Source: Patiria miniata (lineage: Eukaryota > Echinodermata > Asteroidea > Valvatida > Asterinidae). From it: 64,000 nucleotides of DNA. Each line of letters begins with the position of its first letter. The first letter of the stretch is position 1. Below, piece by piece: positions 46,442 to 59,000 of the stretch. Where the stretch lies: assembly GCF_015706575.1 (NCBI RefSeq), contig NW_024037069.1, forward strand, positions 30,277,315 to 30,341,314. The letters run 5' to 3'. A program made the translations under genes and the position numbers. A model generated the notes under the pieces. That model had not been told where the DNA came from, did not search any database, and was given only the letters and a program-made list of their open reading frames with translations.

Positions 46442-47947
46442 TTAAGCAGAGTGTCGAGTTAAGCAGGGTTGTATATCATTGTTATACTACTGAAGGGAAT
46501 GGATTCTTTGTTTGACTTAACAGTTGTTTTGAGTTATCAGAGTTTGACTTACGGAAACTCCACTGTATATTGCATTCTCTCTCACAAATAGCAAACACTG
46601 ACAGAGTTGGCAAGCATTATGACATCATTAACGACGTGATCGAGGAAAAAGAATAACTTAAACTTGTTTCATATTTTGAATCTTGACAAGTTACATGTAA
46701 CTTCAAGTTCAACGGCTGAAAGTTTGCAGCAAACACAGTTTAGCATTTGGTATCCAACAATACACCAAAAATAATAAATAGATTTTAAAAATAGTTTTGT
46801 TGGATCCATATTTCCTGGATCAAGTCAATGTTTTTACTTTGTCTCGAACTAATAAAATATTTAACAACTTTCTATTAATAACTACATGGGTTTAACAGGA
46901 TCACCCCATCATGATTTCACACACTTTCATTTCACAATGGGGTGGGAAAGAATAACAAGATCATCAGATGATTGTTTGTAAATACATTTTTTTTTCAAAC
47001 AACAGTGTGTTTTTGGTATATATAAAGAGTTTGTTTTCAAAATGCGACAAACATCCTTTTGTTACCTTTTAGAATAGCGCCCTCTTCTGGTTGACCAAAG
47101 CCAGTTTCGACAGCTGTTATTACATGTATATGTTTATGTAATAAAACACAGTTTAGGAATACAATAAAGCAAAAAATTGTTGTTTAAACAGCTGTTGTGC
47201 CGTGAATGCTTGATAAATTTTCAACACTGCGCATCTTTTCCACCTTATTTTCCAAACGTATATATTGCATTTTCGAAATAAACTCTTCAGTTCTGAATTA
47301 AGCAAAACATGATCACAAACTATTAAAATGAGCCTCCACGTTATTTCTTTTTTTCATGGCTAACACTCTACAACGTTGCATTTTTGGGGGAAAAAAGGAA
47401 AATCACGTTAAGTAAAAGTAAAATGTCACCATCATTTTGAGGATATGTTTCTATTAGCTGTAAAAATGATTAATCTTTCCGAAAAAAATTAATTTTAAAG
47501 CAAAGACAAAAGTGACTAAACGTGTTCCAAAACGACAAAACATACAACTCATTTGTTGCATTTCAGTTCACATCGACTGAAAATGCTCAAAATATTTGGC
47601 AAGAGAACTATACAGAAAAGTACAATTATATACAACCAGTGAGTTTTCCTGACGATACAAAATACAAATTAAAGAGCGTTAGGAGGGAAAAATGGATTAC
47701 AAAACAAAATTTCCGATATCAGAAAGTTGACCAATCATACAAAGTGTAGATGCATTGTAGTTGCTCTTTGGAAGTAGAAAAGGAAGATGAGTGAACACGA
47801 AATAATTATCAATTAACACATCGATAATCGATATTTGTTAGTAAGAGAAGGCTATTGATAAAATATCACCAGAGGTGGGTTACATAATCAGAAGACAGAA
47901 TTGCAGTAAGTGTAAATTTTACTCTATTATCGTTTATTAGGGTGTAA

Positions 47948-48437
47948 AGGACTGTACAACATTTGCTTTTGCTGCAATTTTCAGAAATAAATGGATTTGG
48001 AGGTTAAGTATGTTATAGAAAATATTGTTAAAACTGAATTGTTTCACGTTTTGGGCTTGTAGATGCTGGAAAAACCAAGAAAACCTATCATGTTTTTGTA
48101 GTCTGGTTCTCTGACCCCACTTAAGATGAAACAGAGCAATTGATACACTTTGGGGAATTGTAACGTCAGAGAATCAGTCTAGCAGGCTTGTACCCCTTCA
48201 CAGGTGTTATCAATTGCAAAGAAAAGTCAGAATAACTAAATATGAAAGCCAGTTCTCTCCAACACTGGTCGGCCGACCAGCGTTGGAAAAATACAGTTTT
48301 TCTCGAAAATGTCAGCACACCAGGAGCCACGATTTTTAAGGATGCTTTAGACTGTCAGTCCCTAACAATTCAGTAAGAAATTTTGTGATAATGTGATCAT
48401 TTCATGTTTAGATGTTTGCAAATGTTGTATCTTCCCT
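47948..48437. mobile_element. Older copy of the AGGGAA/TTAA MITE
   Basis: Left GTAAAGGACTGTACAACATT and right AATGTTGTATCTTCCCTTTAT are eroded forms of the family ends. The inner CTGGTCGGCCGACCAGCGTT is kept. The eroded right TTAT makes AATAAA on the minus strand (48437-48442), 490 bases past the receptor stop. Confidence 0.75.
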
Positions 48438-48525
48438 TTATTTTTGACGTTTTATAAAATGCCTGCTGGTACTTTTTCCAAAGGTCAATAATTTTCAGAA
48501 ATTGTTCTGGTCCATGACTGTCCAA

Positions 48526-48803
48526 GGCCCAATTTCACGGCGCTGCTTAACAGTTAGCAGAAAAGTTGTGTTTAGCATAGCAGAAAAATGTGCTAACCTT
48601 AAGCACTATTTCACGGCGTGGACATGCTACGGCGGTCGCGCGTGCATGGTGATTTCTATTGTTACCTCACCAAGTTAAGCAAATTTTTCATCGAAAGTAA
48701 GCGTGCCTTTTGCTGCGCTTATGCTTACTGTCTACATGAAATAGATAGATGAAGGCTCTGTTAGCAGAAAATCGTGTGCTTAGCAGCGCCGTGAAATTGG
48801 GCC
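48526..48803. mobile_element. 278 bp MITE with GGCCCAATTTCAC ends
   Basis: Left end GGCCCAATTTCACGGCGCTG and right end CAGCGCCGTGAAATTGGGCC are perfect inverses. Inner TTAGCAGAAAA words recur on both sides. It sits 130 bases downstream of the receptor stop codon, likely in its 3' UTR. Confidence 0.85.
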
Positions 48804-48932
48804 CGGTTGTGTTGAGGAAGGTATGTTTGAATTCACTGTTTTTGTTTTCTTTTTGTTTGCTCTAGACTTTGTTTTTTTCCCTCCCTTTCTTTCAAATCAA
48901 CCTATTTAAATACCGTAGGTATAGATAATACC

Positions 48933-50036
48933 TCAAAGTACCGAGCTTTCCTGTGGACTAGCCGGAGGCAACTCTGACTGCAGCACATAGTCCATACATC
49001 CAGCGTCAGTCTTACTACGTGGACTAATCAATGGTGAAGAGATATGTGAAGCGTTGGCCCTCGGTGAGCAACTGCCGCCGATGACATCGATGTAATCGTC
49101 GCTATCGGTGGAGGATAACTTTGGGAGCAGCGGACTCACTTCTCTGGGAGCGGTGGAGCTGTTGGGAGTTTGCGGTGAGAGGGCCGTGGCTACGATGATC
49201 TCCTGCGGCGCTTTGAACGCTCCGGCGGCGTGGATGTCTGGTATATCCTTGCTGTTGTTGTTGAAGCCCAGATCGGTGCGGAAGCCGTTGATCCAGTCGG
49301 GGTCCAGGTCGCCGTCATGCGAGTCGGACTTCTCCGGAGTCGACTCCGAAGGCCAGACCGACTCGTATGGCGGTGTCTGGACCGAGACTGCACCATGCAT
49401 GGCCATTTGACTGTAGTTGGTGTCGGATTCCTCCCCCGGATCCTGTCTCCTGGATTCTTTCGGAGACGTCAACGGCAGTTGATTAGCTCCCAACTGGAGA
49501 TAGGTCATACTGCCGGATTCACTGCCTGAGGAGAATCGATGCGGTGAAGCTGAGGATCCTGACCTGCCCGCCGTAGATTCACGTCTGGAGGTGTACTGGA
49601 CGCCTCTCCCGTCATCCATGGGTATATGGACCGACGCCGGACTAGCTGGTGGACTAGTTGGCGTCTGCGTCTGGTAGCTGTTCACAGGACCAACGATGTC
49701 ATCGCCATCTTCAGGACAACTGAAGACAGGAACCTCGTCTTCATGGTGCTCTTCCGTCGGGGACAGCACTCGCTGTCCCCGCTCGACGTCCAGCTCCGAA
49801 TGACCGTTGGGCCTCCGATGGTCACTCCCGAAGGCCACATTGTAGTGCTCGGCGTCAGACTGCATATCGTGGAATCCCTGATCGCTTGACCCCGAGCTGG
49901 AACTCAGGCTGCTCTTGTTGGACGTGACATTTGACCTTTGGCCCACCAGCTCGTGGACCGATTCGCTGGTCTTCAGGACGTCAAAGTATTCTTTTTCTTG
50001 AGGGCGGGTTGGAAAGCGACTCGTGAATTTGTCACT
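48933..50036 (-). CDS. Cytokine receptor cytoplasmic tail exon
   Basis: One 1104 bp exon encodes 367 residues and the stop. Tyrosine motifs by residue of this exon: Y17 (YFDV), Y65 (YNVA), Y121 (YQTQ), Y148 (YTSR), Y179 (YLQL), Y208 (YSQM), Y224 (YESV), Y315 (YIDV), Y350 (YVLQ). YxxQ is the STAT3-docking form in vertebrate gp130; YxxV resembles its SHP2/SOCS3 site. The C terminus ESSVL fits a class I PDZ ligand. The region is rich in S, P and SP pairs. Function of these sites is inferred, not shown. Confidence 0.88.
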   Translation of the reverse strand, partial: SDKFTSRFPTRPQEKEYFDVLKTSESVHELVGQRSNVTSNKSSLSSSSGSSDQGFHDMQSDAEHYNVAFGSDHRRPNGHSELDVERGQRVLSPTEEHHEDEVPVFSCPEDGDDIVGPVNSYQTQTPTSPPASPASVHIPMDDGRGVQYTSRRESTAGRSGSSASPHRFSSGSESGSMTYLQLGANQLPLTSPKESRRQDPGEESDTNYSQMAMHGAVSVQTPPYESVWPSESTPEKSDSHDGDLDPDWINGFRTDLGFNNNSKDIPDIHAAGAFKAPQEIIVATALSPQTPNSSTAPREVSPLLPKLSSTDSDDYIDVIGGSCSPRANASHISSPLISPRSKTDAGCMDYVLQSELPPASPQESSVL

Positions 50037-53000
50037 CTGCAAAAATAAAGATAAAAGCTGTCAAATGAGAAATTTGCATTTTAGAACTGACAATTCTAAG
50101 CCTTTTGCATATGTGTGACTTTTTTCTATCACGTTCATATTTATACTTCCTTTTTCCCATACATTGATAATAAGCCTTTGCCACACAAAACCATGCCAGC
50201 CTGCCGTGACATTTCACAGCAATTTAATGGTTGCTGGATATACCATTGAAATACCCTCATCAGTAACAATTTCTTAATTTTCAACACTAAAGTGGCCATT
50301 CAGAATAGTCAAATGTTCAAATTGTGGGTGGGCGGAGATAACTGAAAATCGAACTTCAGTTTGCAATTAAAGTAACAGAAAAAAATAATACAAAAAAGGG
50401 GGGAAAAAATTTAAATACCCGGCCTCTTCGAGATCGTCTGTCATGTCTGTCATTGGACACAGCAAAAGCTAATCATAACAAACCTGAAATAAACCATTCT
50501 TTTTAAACTATAGTGTCTTAGAAAACTGAAAACGTCGTACAAAGTTTGGTGCGCTTGGCAATTTTCGTCTGTTTCAATTATTGCATGCTGGAAGCCTGGA
50601 AAAGCTATTGAAAACTCCTGAGCTGGGAGAGCATTGTCTTAAACTATCTGCTTCATTTGAAGCATTACTTTGTTCTTCGACTAGGATATATTGAACAATC
50701 ATTCAGAATTTCGAAAATTCAAAATTTGGGGTGGGCGGGTGGGTCAAAACAATTTCGAAAAAAGATTGAAATTTTTTAACATTGACTATTCTAGAGATTA
50801 TTTTTTTAAAAACAAATCAATATTAGATTTTGCCCGTCACCGACATATCAACACTGTATACTCAGTGTGTGACCTCCCGAGTGAAAGTTGGAAAAAAAAT
50901 CACTCGGGTGAGACTCGAACCCACGACCTCCTGCTTTCTAGTGCAGTACGTCTTACCACTCGACCACCGAGCTAACGGGATCGGTTGGCTGGTTCGAATC
51001 TGATGTATATAACAGCTGGTTCCGCATTTAGCTATTCGTAAGATGGAATTTTCAAATGCTTACTGAGTGTTCTAGGATGCCATCTATGAAGCGAGGGCCA
51101 GGAGAGGGTTTCATGAGAGAAGACTGACGAAAGGTGTACAGGCAGAAGATGAGACACAGGATGGAGAATGCGCTGATGAGGACGCCTATCATGATGGAGG
51201 TAACTGAACGGAAACGGCAAAAGAAATGGAAAAATAAATTATCAAACAGGACCACTGAGGAGTACTATGGACAAAATTGTGTTTCGTGATCAAAAGGTTG
51301 TGCATGATTTTTCACTGTTTTCTCGAAAAGTGTCATATCCACTGAGCTGAAACTTCAACAGGTTAGGTTTTGAACAGTTGTTTTTGGATTTGGTGTGGTG
51401 TCATTAGGCCCCGTGGATTAATTCCGATTTGCGTGCGCCCCCGTGCGCACGCGTGCGCATGCAGGCAAGCTCGAACAAAGGAGATTTTGAACCCACTGGC
51501 CCGCATCGGCACGCTTCGGCACGCATTGGCACGGACTTGCTCGCAGTGGCACGCAAACGGGCTCAGTGCCAGGCGGTACAACATTACAAACAAACCGCAG
51601 AAATGCACAATAGACATCGTCTTGGACTTTAGCCATTGTGTCCCTTAATCCGCTCATTAGTTGGTTGTAAACACTTGGCAGGGCCAGAAAGTGACTCATC
51701 TACTCTGGTGGTACCAATAATTACACGCATTCCAAAAAGACGAAATGATAAAAGTGCCCAGGAAAGGACAGGAAATGCCCCAAACATTACCGCGTGAGCC
51801 GGTACTTTCATTTAAAACACCGTGTAGAATTAAAATCTACTTGAAAAATCGAACTGTCTTTATCATAACTTTATAAATAAAAAGGTTACGGACTGGTACA
51901 CTCGTTCCCAGAACTACGTGCAGACTTTTATTGAAACAGTGGTATCAAAAGAAATTATTAAAAGCTTGCCGCACCTTGCCGCAAAGAATTTTTAAAGGTC
52001 GGGGTACAGAAGCGAAATGAGAGAATTTTGTAAACGGCGAGACGCAGCCAGACTGGTCTACAACCGCATGTTATTGTACGCTGATGGAAGTGGTGTCAGA
52101 CTTACATGTAGTCTGGCTGGCGGTATTTAACAGTAATAACGTGTGCACGCATGTTCCGTGTTGTGTGGAGCGGGATCGGCCATTGCCAGACGTTGTCTGA
52201 CACGCGGTGGTGGTATTTATAAACAGGGATAATGCGTGGACACATATTCCGTGTGCTGCGTTGTGCTGGGTGGGATCGGAACTATACTTTTGGTAGATTG
52301 AGTGGCGGGGTATTCTGCAATTGTGCCAAAAAAAATCAGGGCTGCGTGGAAATCGGGGCGGGAGGTGATAAACACCGGATTAACTAAATGGCCGGAAAGA
52401 TTCCTATATCTGGTAATCATTTGTCACCCTGTGCACAAACCCTACGGGACTGCAGGTCTGAAAATTTCTAAGTGTTTTCTCAATTCAAAACTTGTCCCTG
52501 CAAATTTAGATTTTTTAGGACATATATAGTATCACTTTTTGATGGCTGATAGGTCATTAAAAGGGAAAAATTACTGATGGCCAGATATGGGAATCTTTTC
52601 ATATTTGGCTCTAGAAGTTGTTGGAAATTTCAGCGTCAAGTTTCGTGGAATATGGTGCATCACTTCACTTTTTGGGGACCAAAAGCAAAACTTCACTAAT
52701 GTGCTTATTAACAGCACTAAGTGCCCTAAAAATTTCATATTTTGCCACACAATTTGAAATTCACATATCAATGACTTTATTAAAAAGGTATCATGCACAT
52801 GTACGATCAATGAAAAGAACAAATATTTCTTCACAAGCCCATAGGAAGATTATAAACATAAATACACATGTATAAATGTATAATTTGTTTTTGTGTAATA
52901 TAAAATTTGAACATGAACAGTGAATATTTGAGAATAAAAAAAAAAAAAATCGTACATACGTTAGATACTGTGTTCCCTTTTTAACTTTAGTTAAATTTAG

Positions 53001-56000
53001 TTTACAATTTGACTTGAACAATATCAGTCCAATCTCTTCCCATCTGATCTTAATACTAATATTAGCCATTTTTTTCTCAACAAAGCAAATAATTAATAAG
53101 TTTTTTTTTCGTTGCAGTATGCGCCACCAATTTTTTTTTTTTTGAAAAACTTGTCCAGTTCACCAAAAGAATCATACTGCTCAACTTCACTAGTTCAGTT
53201 CGTTTACCATACAGTGCAGCTGTAAATACAGTAGTTTGTGTACAACATACTTTTGTACAGGAGGCAATCAGGCATCTTTATTGTCCATAAATATTCTCCA
53301 GTTCGGCATCGGCCTCATCATGCTCATTGAGCTCGGGAAAATAACGCGCCGTGCAACCATAATATATATTACGATTATACCATAATATTCCTCCCATTCC
53401 ACGCTAAGCCACTCAATATTTGTATACTATATCACCGAGCTCATGAATAATATACACTCAAAATATTCTAAGAAAAAAACCAAACGCAACCGTACTCCGT
53501 AGGCGCGCGCCAGGCATGATTCGGACTCTGCCATAGGGCGCCGCCATCTTGAATTGCGCCCTCAGTCATTCTTTAGATCGCACCGTAAAAATTCGTGAAA
53601 TTATACCCCCCAAAATAGGCGGCCCAGTTTCGAATTTCCTTAATACACGGGAGGGGGGGGGGGGGATTTCTGTGTTTTTGTTTTTGTTTTCAATACTGTC
53701 AGATCCATTTTTGTTGATTGGTAAATATGACATATGTTAATGTTGCTGCTGTCATACGGACGTTCACGTCCACTCGCTGTAGCCTACATATTTTGTGACC
53801 GATTTCCTGGAGCTTGACTACTCTTGATTTTGCCGGGCCGGCACTGGGAACGTGAATAATACTTTTTTGGGGCCGGCGACGAATCATGTCTCCATGACAG
53901 TCTCACGATCTTTACGCAGTTTGCTTGTTAATTATGTAAATGTGAGTCACAGTCTTTGATTGATTGGAGTATCAACTTCATAAACATAAACACACCTGAT
54001 ACATGTATTTACTTTTGAAATTTGGCATCCGCGCGGCCAGGGTACCGGAATGTCGTCAGTGCAAATTTTACTTGGGTCGGTGCAATTCAAAATTGAAAAT
54101 TTGAGAGCACATAACATTTTTTTTTATGTCAATGAGAAAATGGATACAACAGTTACAATGAAACGAACAAAACATTCAACTTCAATTGTGCATGCATGGG
54201 CCTACAGCAAATAAAATACCGATCGCCATTGCAACAAAAAAATCAACTTGACTCTCAATGGGCGCGGCCCCAATTATGAGGCCTATTACTTTATCAACAT
54301 ATCATGACGATACGTACGTGTAGGCCTATGATTGATGTACAGCAGTGCCTATCATGACTTTTGATCGGAGGACTATAAAGTTGAATGATGAAAATGAACT
54401 CGATGATGTGTATTCTTTCTCTTTCAATAATTGGTGTTTAACTTGAATAATGGAGTGGAACTTTCTTAAAAATGCAGATTAATATAAATTAAGAATAATG
54501 GCATAAATAAAGCAGTCTTCAAATTAGGTTTTGCCCTTCACCGACGTTTTTAAACACTGTATACTCAGTGTGTTACCTCCCGAGTGAAAGTTGGAAAAAA
54601 TCACTCGGGTGAGACTCGAACCCACGACCTCCTGCTTTCTAGTGCAGATGCTATGTACATCAGATTCGAACCGGCCAACCGATCCCGTTAGCTCAGTGGT
54701 CGAGTGGTAAGACATCTGCACTAGAAAGCAGGAGGTCGTGGGTTCGAGTCTCACCCGAGTGATTTTTTCCAACTTTCACTCGGGAGGTAACACACTGAGT
54801 ATACAGTGTTTAAAAACGTCGGTGAAGGGCAAAACCTAATTTGACTTATATCACCCCGACGCAAAATTCCATCTTATAAAGCAGTCTTTCAACTGACGTT
54901 CATATTTACAGTAAGAACGGTCGGTGTCTTTCAGTTAAAACCGAAGCTCTCAACGAAAAATAACAAGAAATATAATATGTCCGGAGCTCAATTAAACGAC
55001 GCAAAAAAAGCTATGAAAATAGCCTAGCCTTACGTACGTAAAGTGCAGTACATGTACATGTCACGTATCATAAAAGAGTAATCCAGACACCATGCATTGT
55101 GGCACTGCCATGCACCAACGTCTTTTATGTCATTGGAACTCCAGCCCTTTCATCGCAAACCTTTCATTATTTATCACAACCTCTTTGTCTGGTGCCGCCT
55201 TGGCCGGCTACCCAATTTCTTTTGTCAGCGTTAATCTAGGGATTAGTGTAGCAACCCTTGCCTGTGCTCAATAGCCCGCATAAGCACGCAATGGCACGCA
55301 GTTGCCTGCAACGGCACGCAACGGCACGCAGGGGCCTATGCAATTGCGGGCAGACCCGTGCAGCACGGGGTAGCACGCATGAGCACGCGTGCGCACGGGG
55401 GCGCACGCAAATCAGAATTAATCCAGGGAGCCTAAGGCCAAAAAAAAATTACTTCTGCTTCCGATTACATGGCATTTGAAAATAGGGTAGGTAGGTAGGG
55501 AATTTATCTTTTTTTTGGCAATTTTTGTGAGTACAATCATATCGAGGTGAAATGAGATTTGAAGGTTTGCATGGTGAAAAGATACTAAGACAAGATAAGT
55601 TTGCGGTAGCACCATGTGAATAAATCTCTTTTGTGAGTATGTGTGGTTCTGAAAAAGAACCGGAGGGACTCAACGTTTCGAACAGTATGCTCTGCCCGTC
55701 GTCATATCGAGGTGTCTGCATGTAGTAAAGGGTACAAGATAGTAATTGATGGTTTTCAGGTTTTTTTTCTCATTTCCCCCCCCCCCCCCAAAAAAAATTT
55801 AGGGTATGGGCTGTTAAAAAAGGATAGGTAGGGTAACTGGAAGCAGAACTATCTGTGTTTTGTTTTTTTTGGCCTTAGTGGAAATGAGCGAAATGCATGA
55901 AAAGCAAATGATCCTTTATGCTTTTAAATGGACTTCTTTTTCACTTATTCAACTTCTAAGATCTACTGAGCTCGAAGACCAACTTACTAGGATAGTCCGC

Positions 56001-59000
56001 ACCACACATTTCTTTCTCCAGCTGGGTGGGAGGTCCCAGTAACTTGTGGCCTTCGTCTAATCCTGTTACGGCAAAAACCTGAAACGTGAACTGGACGGCT
56101 TCCTGAAACGCCGAGCAGTTGACGTCGAGCACGGCCTGGGTCACCGAGACGGATTTGTTGACGCTGCCGTGGGAGGGGTCTCCGCTGGGCCAATAGTGGA
56201 CCTCGTAGCCGAGAAGCGGTCCGTTCAAGGATTCCGGTCGGTCCCAGGACAGATCGATCACCGTGGAGGAGGCCTTGCGATGACCCAGGTTTCTTGGGAG
56301 AGTCGGCCCTGTTTAAAAAAAAAGGAGGACGAAAATTCAAACCAAATTTTCATAGGCAACTTGGAGAATTGTCATTGTCGGGGAACCAGACTAGCTGGCT
56401 TGCACTTGTTCTCGGATGTGCCACCGATTCCCAACAAAATGAGGACTAACTAAATTTTGTAAACGTAATTGGGGGCAGTATTTGAAAAAAGGAAAAAATT
56501 TCTTCGTACGATGGTGGAAAGTGATACAAAGGTGCCATGATTTCACAGGATGCTTGAGACTATTAATCACTTACAGGCAAGTAAGGTATTTCATAATAAT
56601 TTGGTAGCTTTGTTTTTTCATGTTTGCAAATATTACCTTTAAAACAATCAATGAATAGATTAAAATAACTGATAGATGACACCAAACCACTTACTAGAAA
56701 ACTGAGTTTTGAGCTCTTTGTCCGCTTGACTTTCTCCAGCTTTGTTGTGGACGATAACCATGACGTTGTATTTTCTGTATGGAAGTAGTTCTTCAATCAA
56801 GAACCGGCGATTTGTTGGGTCACGAACCTCACTGATGTATCTAATGACAAAGGAGGGGAAAGAAATATCAAATTTTGCACTTCTGCCAAACCGTTGTACA
56901 TGTACCCTGCATGTATGGACTATCAAGGATACTCCACAATTAATACTGGTCAACCATTTATACTCCTAGGTGGACAGAGGAAAGTGGGGATAAAGTAGCT
57001 TGCCCAAGGACACAACATGTAGCCAGCAGCTGGATTTGAACCTCTGACTCTGTGATCATGTTATTCCCCTGCTACGCTAGTTGTACCCTGCACGTATGGA
57101 CAATCTAGGTTACTCCTCAGTTAATGCAGGTTAACCATTTATACTCCTGGCTGGACAGAGGAAAGTGGGGGTAAGGTAGCTTGCCCAAGGACACAACATG
57201 TAGCCAGCAGCTGGATTCGAACCCCTGACTCTGTGATCATGTTATTTCCCCTGTATGCTAGTTGTACCCTCCACGTATGGACAATCTAGGTTACTCGTCA
57301 GTTAATGCCGGTTAACCGTTTATACTCCTGGGTGGACAGAGGAAAGTGGGGGTAAAGTAGCTTGCCAAAAAGGACACAACATGTAGCCAGCAGCTGGATT
57401 TGAACCTCTGACTCTGTGATCATGTTATTCCCCTGCTAGGCTAGCCTGCGCAATTCCCGATGACTTACACAATGCCGAGAGGGTCGACCTCATTCCACTT
57501 CACCGTGTATCTCAGGATCACACCCTGCGGATTGGACGGTTTGTCCCATGTGACCAGGATCCTGTCCGACGCCTCGGAAACCGCCACCAAGTTCTCTGCT
57601 TTCGCCGGCACTGTAAAATATTCCCCAAAGAGGTTAGAAATCCTAAAGCTGCTTTGCTCTCTCAAAAGGGACTCTTTTGGCAGCTGGTCAAATGGTTTTT
57701 TTTTAAATGTGGAAAAAAAGGTCGTCCCTGTTTCAAAAACTTTTAAATGTTTTGAAATTGTATTTTCCATAGCAAATTTATGCCGTCGGAAAAATCGGTG
57801 AATTTCAGCAACTTTCTTGTCGAGAGCCAAGAAAGATGTATTTCTTGAATTGATACAATTCTAAAAAATCAGGTCAAAAAACTTACATTGGAAGCAAAAT
57901 CATGGTCTAAAACATTTACAGTACATTTGAGACATATTTAGGATCACAAATTTGAAAAAATGAAAAACAGATGGATAATGATGCTTATATTGTATACATG
58001 TCAAGTCCACAAGACAGCAAAAGAATCATTTGAATTAGGCCTCTGGAGATGTATGTATGTCACTGTGGGAGAGTAACTTCCTAAAGACTCCCAGTGAGTA
58101 ATGTGGTGTGAACTTACTTCTTGTTAAATCCGGAATTACGAGTTCTGTGAAGGGTCCAACAGCGCCCTCTGTGGTGTATGCAGCAACTCGAACATCGTAT
58201 TCCTGGAACTTGTCTATACCTGTATTTCCAAAACAAACAAAAAATTGTGTATAAGGAAAAAAAAAAAAAGCTCCGGTTTCTGGTCTGCGCGCGCGTCGCT
58301 GTAGCCATGCGCGCTGGCAAAATTAAAAACAAATGTTTCAATGTAAGATGATGTCTCAAAACTGCCAAACTCACTGGTTTGACTGGAATCCTGCGGCTGC
58401 ACAATTTGAACGTGTTTTACGATTGAGTATAAGCTTTATGTGGCCTCTCTCGGCTCCCATACAATTTTGCACTAAATTTAGTCGAGCACCATTTGCAGTC
58501 ATCAGCCAACATTTGAAGAAATAAAAAGTAAAAAAAGAAAAGAAAAAAAAAGCCGCGTCGCCGCACCACTATCGGGGCAAGCTCCATACCAGAAACCGAA
58601 GACTTTTTTTTTTTGGCCTGAAATTGCACAACACATATTGATGCTGTAGGTTTTGCAGTAATGAATCTATGATCCAACTTCAATATGTCTAGCCGAGGCC
58701 AAATCTGAGCCGAGCTAGTGGCTAGGTCTTTATCCACTACAATGACATCGGAACATGCTGACAACAGACATAGCCGTAGCTCCGGACACCCTGTTTCGGA
58801 CACTGGCTTTCCCACTGCTACATCTTCAGTCTGTACGGGCCCGTCTCAGTTCGCATCCGGGACGAGTTCCAAACAAATAGCGGGTAGAATCATTCACGTT
58901 GTCCAGAAGAAGCTCTGCATTTGTCCCGGTCATGTTCCGGGGAAATTTTCATCAGCAACTGCTTGACTCACCAATACTGGTAACTTCACTGCGGGAAGAT

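Noticed and set aside
43455..47090. Recurring GCGCCCTCT words as a regulatory motif
   Set aside because: They occur in scattered contexts (for example 43455 and 47075) and look like remnants of old repeats; no consistent position relative to genes.
54683..54775. Functional tRNA gene
   Set aside because: A and B boxes are good but the anticodon loop would be eight bases, the acceptor stem is poor and the sequence is part of a repeated SINE.
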